Shown piece by piece: positions 1 to 12,172 of a stretch of 64,000 bases of DNA. The translations under genes were made by a program, and so were the position numbers. Source of the DNA: Gloeopeniophorella convolvens. Lineage: Eukaryota; Basidiomycota; Agaricomycetes; Russulales. How positions within the stretch are numbered: the first letter of the stretch is position 1; every line of letters starts with the position of its first letter. The stretch is from contig WTXD01000016.1 in NCBI GenBank assembly GCA_022496205.1, positions 248,001-312,000 of the forward strand, in the 5' to 3' direction. The notes under the pieces are model-generated. The model searched no databases, was not told the origin of the DNA, and saw only the letters and a program-made list of their open reading frames with translations.

Positions 1-606
1 GACGCGGCCGACATCGACCGTGCCAAGCAGATCGACCTTGAGTACATGTCCGTCGACGATTTGAAGAAGTGCGTATAGATCGGTTGTGCCCGGTGCGATT
101 TCCTGACCGGCTGCGCACACAGGTTGAACAAAAACAAGAAGCTCGTCAAGAAGCTCGCGAAGAAGTACGACGCCTTCTTGGCCTCTGAGGGTCTGATCAA
201 GCAGATCCCTCGTCTCCTTGGCCCCGGTCTCTCCAAGGGTGCGTTCGAGATCCGACTTTCAATCGTTCTAGAAACTGACTGGCCCGTAGCTGGCAAATTC
301 CCGACTCCCGTGTCGCCCGCCGAGGACCTGAGCAACAAGCTCACTGAGGTCCGCTCGACGATCAAGTTCCAGCTCAAGAAGGTGCTGTGCTTGGGTGTCG
401 CTATTGGTCACGTCCAGATGACGGATGACCAGGTGCTCGGCAACGTCATGCTGGGTGGATCTTGCTTCTTGGCTTCTTGTACCGTCTTGGCTCATGGTTT
501 ATCTACAGCTATCAACTTCCTCGTCTCCCTGCTCAAGAAGAACTGGCAGAACGTCAAGTCGTTGCACATCAAGTCGACGATGGGCAAGCCTGTCCGTCTC
601 TTCTGA
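1..606 (+). CDS. 60S ribosomal protein L10a (uL1), 3' part
   Basis: This is the C-terminal part of the large-subunit ribosomal protein uL1 (RPL10a in animals, Rpl1 in yeast), which forms the mobile L1 stalk at the tRNA exit site. The exons I read are 1-68, 123-238, 290-454 and 509-606, joined in frame across three GT-AG introns of 51-54 bp. The joined protein keeps family hallmarks such as [47 protein letters not shown] and [19 protein letters not shown] near the C-terminus. The gene is cut by the left edge, so its start and first exons are missing. Intron density matches its neighbours. The identification is secure because the family is highly conserved and the sequence is colinear to the stop. 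Confidence 0.97.
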
Positions 607-1223
607 GCATGCTTCGGCATCGCACACACCCGTCTGGCGGTATAAAGTGGCTAGTCGAGGGACCGAATGGAGCGAAGGGAAGGCAAGCGCAGCCGCAATG
701 CAAAACATGAAGCCCCGCACGCTTGGACCAACGGCTTTCTGGGGGGTTGGGAGCCGATTGGGAGCTGATGTGGTCTGCTGTTTGTTATTCCCTATTGCAA
801 AATGGAGTCCCTGTACTTGATCTTTATTCTGTGTGTCCATTTGGTGTAGCATAGACGGATATGTTCTGTAGGCTAGCTATATGACGTTATGACATGCAAT
901 GGATGTCTGCGATGAAACAAGCCTAAATTGGACCCGTAACCTGAATGAACGTGATCGCGTACGCGCATAAGGCGAGAACTTTCAACTAAGAGCACCGGAG
1001 CGGGCCAGGGCACGAATCGCGCTGTCCACTAATTTTCCGTTTTTCGTACGAAGTCGAGGACTCAGCTGACCCGAGTCGGCCTCTGTCGGCCTTGATTCAG
1101 ATCGGGGAACTAATAGGAACCATCAAATTGACGCGCGTGATGGGATAAACATATCCCTGAAAAGAAAGTCCGGGATCCAACGCGTCTTGCAACTTGCTTA
1201 TCACCCACAGCCCCACCAACCCC
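607..1223. other. intergenic spacer
   Basis: This spacer lies between the L10a stop codon and the thioesterase start. It must hold the L10a 3' UTR and the promoter of the next gene. I see no conserved ORF, tRNA or repeat in it; short open frames here have no family resemblance. Confidence 0.5.
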
Positions 1224-2697
1224 ATGTCGCTGGTCGCGAACGCGTCGCAAAAGATCTCGCCCTCCGCGCAGCAGATCCTACTGCTCGCGCGCACGTATGC
1301 ACCGCCTGCACTGGCTGCCGCCCTGCGCCTCGTCCCGCGCGTTGCAAAGCTGCTTGCCTTCCTGCTCGTGCTGATCAATGTGCGCGGGCTGCCGTTTGGC
1401 TGGCACTGTGCGTCCTCCTTCTGCTCTCTCTTTGCGCGCAGGCTGACGTGCAGCAGTCAAGGTGTTCTGGCCTGTCGCGAAGCTAAGGCTCTTTGCGTGG
1501 GTTGCGCGCGTGCGCACGTTGTCGCTCTCGAGCAGGACGCGTGAGGCTGCGGCGCTGGCGTATCTCGACGGGTTATCGCCCACCGGGGAGAACCCGCTCG
1601 ATAAGGTGAATGTGGTGAAGGCGTGGGCCGGTGCGTCGATCAACAGCTACTCCGGGGCGTCGGTGACGCAGTTGACGGTGATGCAGGCCCCGAGGACTGC
1701 GACTACAACTGGCATCTAAGCAACTCGTCGTACCCCAAGGTGCGTTTTCTAGGGGATTTCTGACGGCACGCCCGGCGTCTCCCAAACTGAGAGGATCCAT
1801 GCGGCTCCGCGCTCCGGGCCGGAGGATTGCTGACGGGCTTGTGGACAGATCCTCGACTCGGCGCGTATGACAGGCGCACTCGCGACATACCCGTATTATG
1901 CTCGCGCTGGCGGGTGGATCGCGCTTGCCGGTGAGTCCGTCCTTGTGTGGGTCTGAGTGTCTAGGACGGCGCTGAGGCGACCAACTGTGTAGCGACGCAC
2001 TTCCAGTTCCTCCGCGAGATCCCGATCCTGGCGCACTATGAAGTGCGCTCTCAGATCGTCGGGTGGGATCGCAAATGGGTGCGTGCCGTTCACCATGTCA
2101 GTCCTATGTTGAACACACGGAGCGCTCACGTGCATGGCATAGCTCTACATCGTCCACCGCTACGTGACGCACCGCAAGCCCAAGCCCTCCCCGAAGTCCG
2201 TGAACGCAGCCAAGCCCGCCGCGTCCGAGGGCGCATCCTCGTCCTCCGCCGCGCCCGTGCCGTCCATCCACACGCCCGGCACCCCGCTCACGGGGATGAC
2301 GCCCTCGCCCTCGAGCACAAACCTCGCCGCGCGCGCAGAGGCCGCCGTCGCCGCCGCCGCCGGCGCGGAGCCGGACGGCGCGACGCTGCACTGCGTTTCG
2401 GTCAACGCGATGGTCTTCAAGTTCGGGCGCATCACCGTCCCACCCGCGCTCGTGCTCGCGGCGGAAGGGCTCGGCGCGACGCCCGCGCAGGGCCGCGCCG
2501 CGCGCGAGCGCGCGCTGGCGCTCGGGCTGCGCGGCATGCGCGAGATGTACAAGGGCGGCTGGCGCGCGGTGCCCGAGGGCGACCGCTGGTGGGACGACGC
2601 GATGCTCGGGCTCGATGCGCGGGTGCAGGCGCGGCTGGGGAAGGTCATGGGCGTGCGGGAGGGCCTCGAGGGCGCGCTTGAGGTGCGGGGCTTGTAG
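1224..2697 (+). CDS. 4HBT-type thioesterase-like membrane protein
   Basis: The predicted protein of 377 aa belongs to the hotdog-fold thioesterase-like group (PF13279 type, related to THEM6). Exons are 1224-1407, 1457-1630, 1687-1739, 1849-1930, 1993-2078 and 2143-2697; their lengths sum to a multiple of three. A hydrophobic stretch around residues 30-60 (LLAFLLVLINVRGLPFGW) suggests an N-terminal membrane anchor. The hotdog core follows, with the family-typical WHLSNSSYPK, LATYPYYARAGGWIALA and VGWDRKWLYIVHRYVT. The region after the core is rich in Ala, Ser and Pro (about residues 205-255). Members of this group probably act on acyl-CoA or other thioesters at membranes, but substrates are not known. 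The last exon ends at TAG, about 130 bp from the convergent neighbour. Confidence 0.8.
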
Positions 2698-2827
2698 GCG
2701 GGCTGGGGCATACTAACTACTATTCTGCGACTATAGAACAGTACTCGTCTATCATAGAGCGTGTGCTTTTGGTATGCGGCGGCGTCGGGTATATTATACT
2801 ATGCAAAGAGATTTATTGTGGCGATTG

Positions 2828-4427
2828 TCATCGCCGGTGTCGTCGTCGCTTGCGTCCGTCGCCGCCGCCTTCCGTGTCGGCCTGCGCGGGCTCGCCGCCA
2901 TTGCCGGCCTCCTGCGCCTGCGCGCGCTGCACCGCGAGCATGCGCACCTTTTCTGGGACCTGCGCCCAGTACACCTCCTCGCGGCGCCCCTCAAGCAGCT
3001 CCAGGGCGATCGCGCCCTCACCCTGTTCAGCCTCGCCAAACCTTGCCAGCAGCTCGCGCGCATGCCGCGGGGCCGTGAGCCGTAAATAGCACTGGAGGCG
3101 GGCCCAATGTCAATGGGGTGAGTTGGTGAGATGCAGAGAAGAAGGCGCGCACGCTGTCGAGGCCCTTGCTGTAGTCGACATAGTCGAGCGCAGCTGCGTC
3201 GTCGAGGTGCGCGCTGAAGCGCGTGCGCAGCGCGGTCTTGTTTGTATCGGGCGGCACGCGGCGCGCGAAGAGGACGCAAGAAGGCGGGTAGGGCGGCGGT
3301 CGGGCGGGCCGTTCTTCTCGCTCGGCGTACGCATGAGCAACGTGTACCGGCTTCGGTGGAGCCATTGTGCGCGCGGGCGCGGAGGCGGCTGCAGCGGTGG
3401 AGGGGGCAGGCGCCGATGCTGAGCGCTGCAGCAGCTCCGCGCGGTAGGCCTCGTACTCGGCGTGCAGCGCATCCCAGCGTGCCTTCGATAGCGTGCGGAA
3501 GCCCGACTTGCGCGCCTCGGCTTCCTCGGGCGACGTCTCGTCGCCTGGCGCAGCGGTTATGGGCTTCCAAGGGAAGCGCGAGAGCAGGAGCGACACATCG
3601 GTGGGGGTGGAGAGCGTAAGGAGCGCGAAGCCTTTGCATTTCGGGAGCGCGTCTGGGGGGTCTTGGTGATGGGGTGGAAAGTGGATACGTTGAATACGGC
3701 GGCGGTAGCTCGATGGGTCGTTGGATGACTGGTGTGAAGGTTCGGTCAGGAGTGTGTGCACGAGCTTGGATATGCCGGCTGGCGAGCGGTGCGAGAACGG
3801 TATGTTCTCCTGCACACGAAGTTAGTCACGGTTGGATAGCGAAGAATGAGGCGCACATACAATGTAGACTGTCCGCGCTTCCCAGTATTCTGGGCTGAAG
3901 GTGGAGAAACGCTCCGTGACGTCCGCCCAGTCCCTCCGGCGAACCTCGTACCCACCTGGCGGCGCATACCGGCCAGACCGCGCCTTGTCGACGACGATCA
4001 TGCGGACGTCAAAGTCATCTTTGGCGTGTGTGCGCAGGGACTTGATCACGGCGGTTTCTGTCAGGGAGGTGCTTGCCGCGAACACGGGCGCATTGTTGAG
4101 GAGCGTGCTGAGGGAAACGACTTTGTAGAACCATCAATTCGGTTCGCTGGTGAGGGCGACGGGGCACTTACAGCCATCGCGGTTTGGGTCCCGTAGGGTC
4201 GGGTTCTCCCAGAGCTCGTAGTCCGAGAACGCAAGTGCACAGAGGGCTGCTGGGTCCTCGCTGACTGTGTCTGACGTGGAGGGTCGCTTGACGTTTGCTT
4301 CGACGTCGTGCGGTTCAGTTTGTACTACAACACCCGTGCTCTCCCTCGTAGATGCGACGGTGGTGGACTGGGTGTTACTCCCACTGCCTTGTTTTGCAGC
4401 CTTGGCGACAGAGCGGGGCAGAAACAT
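2828..4427 (-). CDS. La-related protein with C-terminal xRRM (LARP7/Pof8-like)
   Basis: The predicted protein of 478 aa has exons (minus strand) 4427-4172, 4120-3861, 3809-3153 and 3091-2828, all in frame. Residues about 55-160 look like a divergent La motif (FSDYELWENPTLRDPNRDGFVSLSTLL spans the first intron). The C-terminal part, split by the last intron, matches an xRRM: DYVDYSKGLDS, then CYLRLTAPRHARELLARF and EEVYWAQVPEKV. That arrangement, with a Y-x-D motif in the first strand of the RRM, is typical of LARP7, p65 and Pof8, which stabilise telomerase or 7SK RNA 3' ends. An Ala/Pro-rich linker precedes the xRRM and a basic KRRRHRR tail ends the protein. The role in telomerase RNA binding is inferred from family only. 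The gene is head-to-head with the Boi-like gene. Confidence 0.72.
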
Positions 4428-4724
4428 GCCCGGTTCACAGTTAGAACGCAGACAAGGGCGCAAAGCGGGGGAATGAAATCACCGCGCCGTTGTTGAATTA
4501 TTTCCGTGATTTTCCCACCGCGGAGTCGCCTCTCGCCGCGCCTCGCTCTCCCGATCATCCCGTCCATCATCTCCCCCCTCCCTCGCCGTCGTCCACAACG
4601 TCGACGGCCGCTCTGTTTCTTGGTTTCTTGTCTTTACCCTGCAAGGACGGACCTTTTTGTACAGCTCATTCCTTCTCGGGGGCCCGCATAACCAACCCAC
4701 CCCCTGCACCGGATTTCCGCAGCC
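4428..4724. promoter_or_regulatory. shared divergent promoter region
   Basis: Only 297 bp separate the start codons of the divergent LARP7-like and Boi-like genes, so both core promoters must lie here or in the 5' leaders. The plus strand contains pyrimidine-rich CTCC/CCCTCC stretches at about 4560-4590, common at fungal promoters. I do not see a clear TATA box. Confidence 0.4.
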
Positions 4725-7700
4725 ATGGTCGAATACGTCTACGCCCGCCATGATTTCCTCCCGGAGCACGACGACGAGATTTCTTTCCACGCCGGCGAGC
4801 GCATCGAGGTCGTCGAGAAGGATGATCTCTACGGCGACGGCTGGTGGCAGGTGCGTAACTTCTCTTGTTCCTGAGGCGCCCCCGGTTCTCTCCCCTCGAC
4901 GCTCAGCCCGGCTGGGTTTCACTTAGCGCGCCCTCGTTGTTTACTCGAGGCGTGCGGCGTGCATTTTGTTAGACCACTATTACGTTCCCCTACATCCATT
5001 CCTTTGCGTGCCTTCTATATATCCATCGTGCATTGTCCTACCGCCACTTTGGAGGCGTGCATGAACGTCCCCCTCACGGCCCTTCACGACTCCACCCCCC
5101 TGGCTCTGCATTCCACTCTACATATTTATTCTGATTTCTCCTGCATTTCATTCTTATACCTTCCGCCTGCTGCCCCCACTCTATGCCCGCTTTCGGTCGG
5201 ATAACACGATGGCTAACCCGGCTCCGTTTACGTTTCTCGCAGGGCCGCAATTTAGCTGGCAAGGTCGGCCTGTTTCCCGAAAGCTACACTCAGCCGGCGC
5301 CCGTGAACCCAGAGCAGTCTACTGCGACCCTCCCTGCGACCGCGGCCACGAACCCCACACCCGGCCCGGTCGACATTGGCGTCTCCCCGGTCTCGTCCCT
5401 TCCCAGCCCCGTACCAATCCCGCTCCAACCATTACACGAGGAACCGGAACCTATCGCTGTTAGTGGCAATGCGACGCCCCATACCGCCCCAGGCCCAGGG
5501 CGGAACAACGGCGGGGTCATGCACGCTACACTGACGGACGTACAGCAGGCGATCGAGCAGCTCGGTCACAACAACGACTTCGATGGCTCGCGCAGCTTTA
5601 CCTTTTCCAGCACCCACGAAGACACGACAGATCATGAGACGGACCGCGACACCGACACGGATGCCGATGGCGAGGATTGGCACCGCAATGCCCGCCAGAG
5701 GCTCGCAGAGGGGGCGAGGAGGGTCACAGAGGAGCAGGCCGCGCGAGAGGCGGCGGAGAACCGCATTTCCATACGTTCCACTGCGCCGCCGATCGATGTC
5801 GAGCTGAGCGACGACAGCGGCGACGAGGCGGGTGAAGACCTTACTGGGCACCGCAGGCGCCACTCGCACATCCCCGAAGAAGAAGAGGAGGATAATACCG
5901 CGCTGCACGGCATCGCCGGGCGTCGTTTCTCCGGCGCCTCGTCGATCCAGCCTTCTGAACGATTTCTGGTGCCTTCTCCCGCGCCTCCGGTCGAGCCCGA
6001 CCAGGGCGAGGATGTCGCGACGGAGGCGGCCATGCCGACCGCCACTCAGCCCTCGTTCCCTCAAATCGAGCGGGCCCTCACGCCAGAGCGGCCAGATAAC
6101 AACAACTCACTACCCAGTCCCGTCACACCTAGTTCCCGCCGGGCCTCCACTGGACTATCCACCACCGTCATCGAAGATTCTTCAACACGTCCATCATCTG
6201 CACAACTCGCTTTCCCATCCAAACCCCATGTTCTGAACTTACAAGAAGCGGCTGGTGTGTTGCCATCGCCGGCTGCATCATCAACTGGACATCGCCACGG
6301 ATATTCCATCAGCAGCGCCACATCGTCCGCGCGGATGCCCGCTTCCTCATTTCTCTCAGGCCCACGCAGTGCCGAGCCGTCCGGCATCAAGAAGTTCCAG
6401 ACCGAGCACCCAAGCGACTGGTCCGTCGACGAGGTCGTTGACTGGCTGCGCTCCAAGGGCTTCGACGACGGCGTGTGCGATAAGTTCACCGAGCAGGAGA
6501 TCACGGGCGACGTGCTGCTCGAGCTGGACGTCGCTGTACTCAAGTCGGAGATCGGCATCGCCGCGTACGGCAAGCGCATGCGCATCGCGAACGCGATCAC
6601 CGAGCTGCGCCGCCCGCCGAGCGTCATCTCGTCGTCCGCCGCCGAGCAGCAGTCGCAGTCGCAGTCGCGCGGCAGCCCGTATGCCGCGCCGCTCAGCTCG
6701 GCGGGCCTCGTGAGCCTCGTGAGCCCCGAGAGCCCGCCGCATACAGGCGACCTCGCGGGCACGCCTGCTGCGCAGATGCGCCGCGACTCGGACCCGGGCG
6801 TGCGTCCGAGCATGGAGATGGCCCTCGAGAGCAGCGGATCGATCGGTCTGGGCCTCGCGATCCCACCCGCACTCTTGCCTGGCCACCCTCAGGGCAAGGT
6901 CGTGGTGCGTGTTTACTTGGCAACCCGTGGCGGGCGCGAGATTGATGGCGTCCGTGCGTTTTGTAGAAGGGCCGCCCGACTCATTTGTCGCTGTCCCCAA
7001 GCCCAAGCGACGGTGCGCTCGGTTCCAGCGTGACGGCTATCACCATCGAGCAAGAGCCCCACGACGAAGAGCGCGCGGTGCTCAGCGACGTGAGACATCT
7101 CCGGCTGCTTCTCATCTCGTGCGGCGCTGACGCACCCACCCCAGAGCGACGCGAAGGATGTCGGCGCCAAGGGCCGTGGCTCGCTGTTCCGGCGGCAGAA
7201 CTCGGCGTCCTCTGCGAACGGCAAGGCGTCCTCCGCGCGCAACTCGAAGGAGGTCGGCACGCCGGTGTCGGACGTGACGCACCTGAGCGAGGGCAGCCGC
7301 CCTGTGACGGGCCACGAGCGGCGCAAGCGCAGCATCGACGGCACGCGCGACCATCAGCGTCTCAGCATCTTTGGTAGTACGTTTGCAGGCACGCTGGGAA
7401 AGTCACGCAAGCCCCCGCCGCGCTACTCTACGTTGGTGGTCTTCTGCTTGCTTTGTTCGATCTGTACTGAATGGTGCCGGGACTTTCAGGGCCGGCGAAG
7501 TCGAGGCCCCTTCACCGGAGCGCCACGGTGCGCTCTCGCTGTCCCGTCTGTATCCCGGAGGTGGCAGCCGCAAGAGCTCCACCCGCACGTCAGCGGTCGA
7601 GAGTAACAGTACGCTCATCGCGTCGAAGGAAGAGAAGCGCGAGAAGCGCGCGTCGAAGGATTCTGCGGGTTCGAAGGAGAAGAAGGACCCTGCACTACTG

Positions 7701-8605
7701 CGCAAGCGCACGCCGTCGACTGCAGCGGACTCACCGCGTCCAGTGCCGCCGAGCGAGGGTGGCAAGCTGCGCGCGGGACAGAACATCCTTGAGCAGATCG
7801 GCGCGCCGGATCATAATGGGTGGATGCGCAAGAAGGGCGAACACTACAATGCGTGGAAGAACCGCTACTTTGTACTCAAGGGTCCGCATCTGTACTGGCT
7901 GCGTAGCAACAGCCCCACGGTATGTAGTGCATCAGTTTTCAACCTGCATGGGGAATGCTGATCCATGTGATTCTATAGGAGACCAAGATCAAGGGATACG
8001 TCAATATTGTTGGCTATCGCATCGTCACGGACGAGAAGGTCGACCCCGGCCGCTATGGCTTCAAGCTCGTGCACGAGTCGGACAGGACGCACTACTTTAG
8101 CTCGGACGAGCAGGCGGTGATCCGTGAGTGGATGAAGGCGCTCATGAAGGCCACGATCGACCGCGATTATACGAGTGCGTCTCCCGCGACCGTATCTTCT
8201 CGAGTGGAGTATTCACGTGTGCATGCGCGCGCAGAACCGGTGGTATCCTCGGTCAACGTCCCGACCATCCCCCTGGCCGTCGCCCAGGCCATGAACCCGG
8301 CACCGCGGCCGCCCTCGCCGACCGCACGCGCGGCGACGCAGCGGGCCATGCGGCGTGAGAACACGAACCAGCTCTCCACGCGGGATGCTGAGATTCTGAT
8401 GAGCGTGCCCTCCGTGCTGACCGAGAATGGCGGGGGTCGTGCGGGTGATCGCCCGCGCATCGAGTCGTTCTTCAGCACGCTCGAGGCGAGCCCCGTCTCG
8501 CCCACAATGAGCCCGAGCGCGCCGACGGCGCCGCCCGTACGTCCGTCGCGTGAGATGCGAAAGAAATCCACGTCCGAAGTACGCATTGCAAACCCGCTCT
8601 TTTAG
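4725..8605 (+). CDS. Boi1/Boi2-type polarity protein (SH3-SAM-PH)
   Basis: The predicted protein of 1064 aa has exons 4725-4850, 5243-6904, 6967-7089, 7145-7431, 7490-7919, 7979-8174 and 8235-8605. It carries an N-terminal SH3 domain (residues 1-60, split by a 392-bp first intron after GDGWWQ), a SAM domain (about 430-500, WSVDEVVDWLRSKGF to YGKRMRIANAITEL) and a PH domain (about 838-945, GWMRKKGEHYNAWKNRYFVLKG). This order is diagnostic of the budding-yeast Boi1/Boi2 and fission-yeast Pob1 family, which link Cdc42 signalling and formins to exocytosis at sites of polar growth. The linkers are rich in Ser, Pro and acidic residues, including a run of glutamates near residue 255. The start ATG is the first in a good context and begins the SH3 fold directly. 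The large first intron could hold regulatory elements. Confidence 0.93.
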
Positions 8606-8688
8606 TTTGTCTGTGTCTGAATGATACCCCACATCGTTCCTTTGAACCTCCTTATCTCCCGCGCCGCGCTTCGATCCGATCTGTTGCG

Positions 8689-9111
8689 ATGGAAACGCAT
8701 TTACAGGCATACGTGGAGCCCGAGCTTATCGAATGGGCAAACGGCCACCTGCCGACCGCGCTCCAGATATCCGGCGCGGGCCCTGTGTGCGGTGGACTTG
8801 AGCTGCTGCGCATCGCGGAGCACATCAAGGGCCAGCGCACTCCGCTCGTCCCGGACAGCGCGTTCCCGCGCTCGCTCGACGAGGACAAGCTCGAGGGCTT
8901 CATCGCGCTGTTCGACTTCCTGCTCGACAACGACGTCAAGATGGGCGCGATCAGTATCAACGACGTGCGGCAGGGCAAGCGCGACAAGATCGTGCAGCTC
9001 CTCAAGGCGCTGCGGACGTGGGAGGAGAAGCGCCACGCGATCCTCCAGTCCATCGGCAAGAGCTCCATGCAGGCGGGGCCGTTCGTCGCGCCCGTGCCCT
9101 GGGACGAGTAA
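8689..9111 (+). CDS. small calponin-homology domain protein
   Basis: This single-exon gene encodes 140 aa beginning METHLQAYVEPELIEWANGHL. The whole protein reads as one calponin-homology fold: an early ELIEWAN tryptophan helix, a GGLELLRIAEHI helix, FIALFDFLLDNDVKMGAISI, and the final DVRQGKRDKIVQLLKALRTWEEKR helix. CH domains bind actin or microtubules or act as signalling adaptors; a single CH domain does not allow a choice between these. The gene starts 83 bp after the Boi-like stop on the same strand, so it could in principle be transcribed by read-through, but its own start context is good. I do not recognise a named orthologue. Confidence 0.75.
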   Translation: METHLQAYVEPELIEWANGHLPTALQISGAGPVCGGLELLRIAEHIKGQRTPLVPDSAFPRSLDEDKLEGFIALFDFLLDNDVKMGAISINDVRQGKRDKIVQLLKALRTWEEKRHAILQSIGKSSMQAGPFVAPVPWDE

Positions 9112-9462
9112 TTGCAGTACGGGTTTCAGGGCTGGTGGAGTATCTCTCCTTTGTCTCACTTTTACTTCCGATTCGCTGTCCATCCATTTGGCTCTTATCG
9201 TCTCTCCGCCCTGCGCGTCCCACACTCCCTTATATCCAAGTTTTCTCCTTGTACCTCGCATCCTCATCGATGGTGTTTTCTAGCTTTCACTGGACTCCTG
9301 CATACGACGTCCCCCCACATCGCTCCTTCCTGCTTTCTAATCGTCTCGATTTTCCTCCGTGTTTTTTCATTATTTGTAGAGAGGGATTACGTTACAGAAC
9401 CTTAACCTAACTCTAAGGTCGACGCTGATAGATAAAATGAAAATCTTTGACTTCCTACAACG
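9112..9462. other. intergenic spacer
   Basis: This 351-bp spacer separates the CH-domain gene from the TTC27-like gene. It is T- and C-rich and has no coding potential that I can support. Confidence 0.5.
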
Positions 9463-12172
9463 ATGAGCCTCGACGCGGACCAACTCGAACGATCACTGCT
9501 TGCGGGGCAGTGGCGCGCGCAAGCAGGCGACCCCGCACAGAGCGATCTCGCGAAACTCGCGAAACTCGTCCTCGATGGCGAGTTCAAGGACTACTTCGCC
9601 TCGCCGCTCGCGCGCGAGGTGCTCACTGTCCGATCGGACGCCCTGGACTCGCTGGACTCGCTGCCGATCAAGGACTGGTTCGACTTTGCGGCGCCTTCAG
9701 CCGGCGACGAGCACGCGCAGAGCTCGCGCGGCTCCTGACGGCCATCGCGTGCCTCCACGCGTTCATGCAGGCCAACTGGACAGGCCCGGACCTGCCGCTC
9801 TCGCCCCTCGCCCTCCTCGGCCTCCCCGCGACACCACCACCACACCGCCACGGCGACGGACGCGCTGCTGCAGCGCACGGCGTCGCGGAGCTCGCGTGCG
9901 GCGGCGAGCCCGCGTACCACCTCGCGCAGGCGCCGTTCCTCCTGCGCGCCGCGCAGCTCTGTTCGCGCGCCCGTACGCGCACGCGCGCTCCGCGCCGTGG
10001 TGGCGCCTGCGCGCGTGGAACGCGCACGAGCAGCTGCTCGACGAGCCCGTGGCCGTGGCCGTCCCGGCGGACGCGCTCGAGCCGCTCGCGGAGGCGTACG
10101 CGGACGAGCCGGACCTCGTCGGGCAGATGTGGCTCGAGCGCGGGCTGCTGGAGCACTACCAGGAGAACAACCGCGCCGCGCTGGAGTGCTTTGTGCGCGC
10201 GGCGCGCGCGACGGGGCTGCAGTACGAGCTGACGGGCGCGCTGGGGCGGCGGACGAGGTTCCAGCAGACGGATGTCACGCAGCTCGTGTTGCTCGCCGAG
10301 AGCCGGAAACGGGGCGGAGACGATGGGAAGGAGGGGGGTGGCGCTGGGGAGGTCTCTGCCGCGAAAGAGACGCCGGAGGCGGACGAGCTGGCGGCGAAGT
10401 TGCCGGAGTCCCTGGCTCTTAACGACGACACGCTCCTGGAGCAAACCGAGTTCACTCCTCCACCCGCGGCGCTGGTTCGCGTCTCGCCCACTTGGATCCG
10501 GCCAAGCAGCCCGCGCTCCACCCGCTGGACCAGTGCATCCTCCTTTCTCTGTGCCTCAACGTGCGCAACACTCCCCCGCGCACGGCCTCACCTCCGAGCA
10601 AATGGCGCCCTATGTCGCGCGCGTGATCTCCCACCCCGAGAACTGGTCCGTGCACACGATGGCGCTCCTCCTGCGCTCGCGCCTCGAGGCGCACCGCACG
10701 CGCACCGTCGAGCGCGCGACGCTGCAGCTGCAGGCGCTCGTCGACCAGATGCCGACGGCCGACTCGGCGCTCCCAGAGCGCCTCCGGTTCCTGCACGCGC
10801 TGCCGCTCCCGAGCAAGTGGGAGCTCGAGCGCGAGCTCGCGCAGCGCTTCCTCGCGCTCGGCGTCGTCAAGTCCGCGCTCGCGATCTTCGAGCGCCTCGA
10901 GATGTGGGAGGAGGCCGTGCGCTGCTGGCAGGCGACCGAGCAGCGCGAGCAGGCGCGCACGGTCGTCCGCGACTTGCTCGAGGGCCGCAGGGCGGAGGCC
11001 GCGGCGGTCCTGGAGCGCGGGCGCGCGACGGCGGTGCGGCACCAGGCCGCGCTCGACGCGGCGCGCGAGGCGAAGCTGTGGTGCTTGCTCGGCGAGCTCG
11101 AGCCCGACCGCGCGCGCGAGCACTTCGAGCGCGCGTGGGCCGCGTCGGGCGAGACGTCCGGCCGCGCGATGCGCTCGCTCGGCGGGTACTTTTTTGCGAG
11201 GGACGAGTTTGCCGGGGCGGCGCGCTGCCTCCGCCGCGCAGTCGCGATTAACCCGCTGCTGTCGCGCTCGTGGTTTATCCTGGGCTGCGCGTGCATGCGC
11301 GAGGAGGACTGGGAGGGTGCGCGCGAGGCGTTTGCGCGGTGCGTCAAGCTCGACGATCAGGACGCGGAGAGCTGGAACAATCTCGCGAGCGTGTACCTCC
11401 GCATGGACCGCGTCCCAGGAAGGATCACCGAAATCGACGAGGTGGGTCTTAGCGTTACGCACAACAGTCTCCTCTCATTATACGAGCAACCGCATAGGAC
11501 GGAGAACAACCTCCGCCGGAGGCAGGGCGTACCACCGCGGTTCCGTTCGAAAACAAGACACTTGCGTTCCGCGCGCTCAAACAGGGCCTCAAGGCGCACT
11601 ACGAAAACTGGCGCATGTGGCAGAACTACGCGCTCGTCGCGCTCGACGTCGGCGAGCTCACCGAGGCGTGCCGCGCGCTCGGGCGCGTCGTCGAAGAGCG
11701 CGCGGCCAAAGTCGGCGCCGAGTGCGTCGACGTGGACGTGCTGGACCGGCTCGTCGACGCCGCGACGCGCGAGGACGCCGACCAGCTGCAGCGCCGCGTC
11801 GAGGACCTCTTCGTGCGCGTGCTGCTCCCCCGCGTGTCCGCGCCGCGTGTCTTCCGCGCGCGCGCGCGCTTCCTCGCGGCGCAGGGCCTCCTCGCGGAGG
11901 CGCTCGAGGCGCACCTCGCGGCGTACCGCGCGGGGACTGCGGCGCAGATCGAGCTCGGCGAGACGGACGTTGAGCGGTGGCGCGAGGGCGTGCGCGAGGT
12001 CGAGGACGTTGTCGGCGTGCTCGTCAATTTTGGGCCGCGCGTTGAGGGGTCCAAGTGGCGGTTGCAGGCGCGGAGCATCGTGCGGACGTTCATGGGTCGG
12101 ACGAAGGACTTTGAGGACGAGCCCGAGTGGGCGCAGCTCGTAGAGCAGCTCGAGGATTTGAAGAAAGAATAA
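9463..12172 (+). CDS. TTC27/Emw1-type TPR protein, frame broken four times
   Basis: The locus reads as a TTC27 (yeast Emw1) TPR protein of about 885 aa, linked to cell-wall integrity in yeast. One intron is clear at 11442-11497. Diagnostic segments are WLERGLLEHYQENNRAALECFV, LHPLDQCILLSLCLNVRN, the helical repeats AMRSLGGYFFARDEF and SWFILGCACMREEDW, and AFRALKQGLKAHYENWRMWQNY. The frame slips by minus one near 9690-9718, 9955-9965, 10460-10490 and 10570-10585, each time as if one base were missing. Conserved coding resumes directly after each slip, with no room for an intron. The missing bases are in GC-rich sequence. Because the family is essential in yeast and otherwise well preserved here, assembly error is more likely than decay, but the sequence alone cannot prove this. 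Confidence 0.8.

Noticed and set aside
3123..3619. Plus-strand Arg-rich frames opposite the LARP7-like gene.
   Set aside because: They are antisense shadows of a spliced gene whose frame and domains are clear.
9680..10590. Programmed ribosomal frameshifting as the cause of the TTC27 frame changes.
   Set aside because: Four successive slips of the same kind without slippery sites are not a known mechanism; missing bases are simpler.
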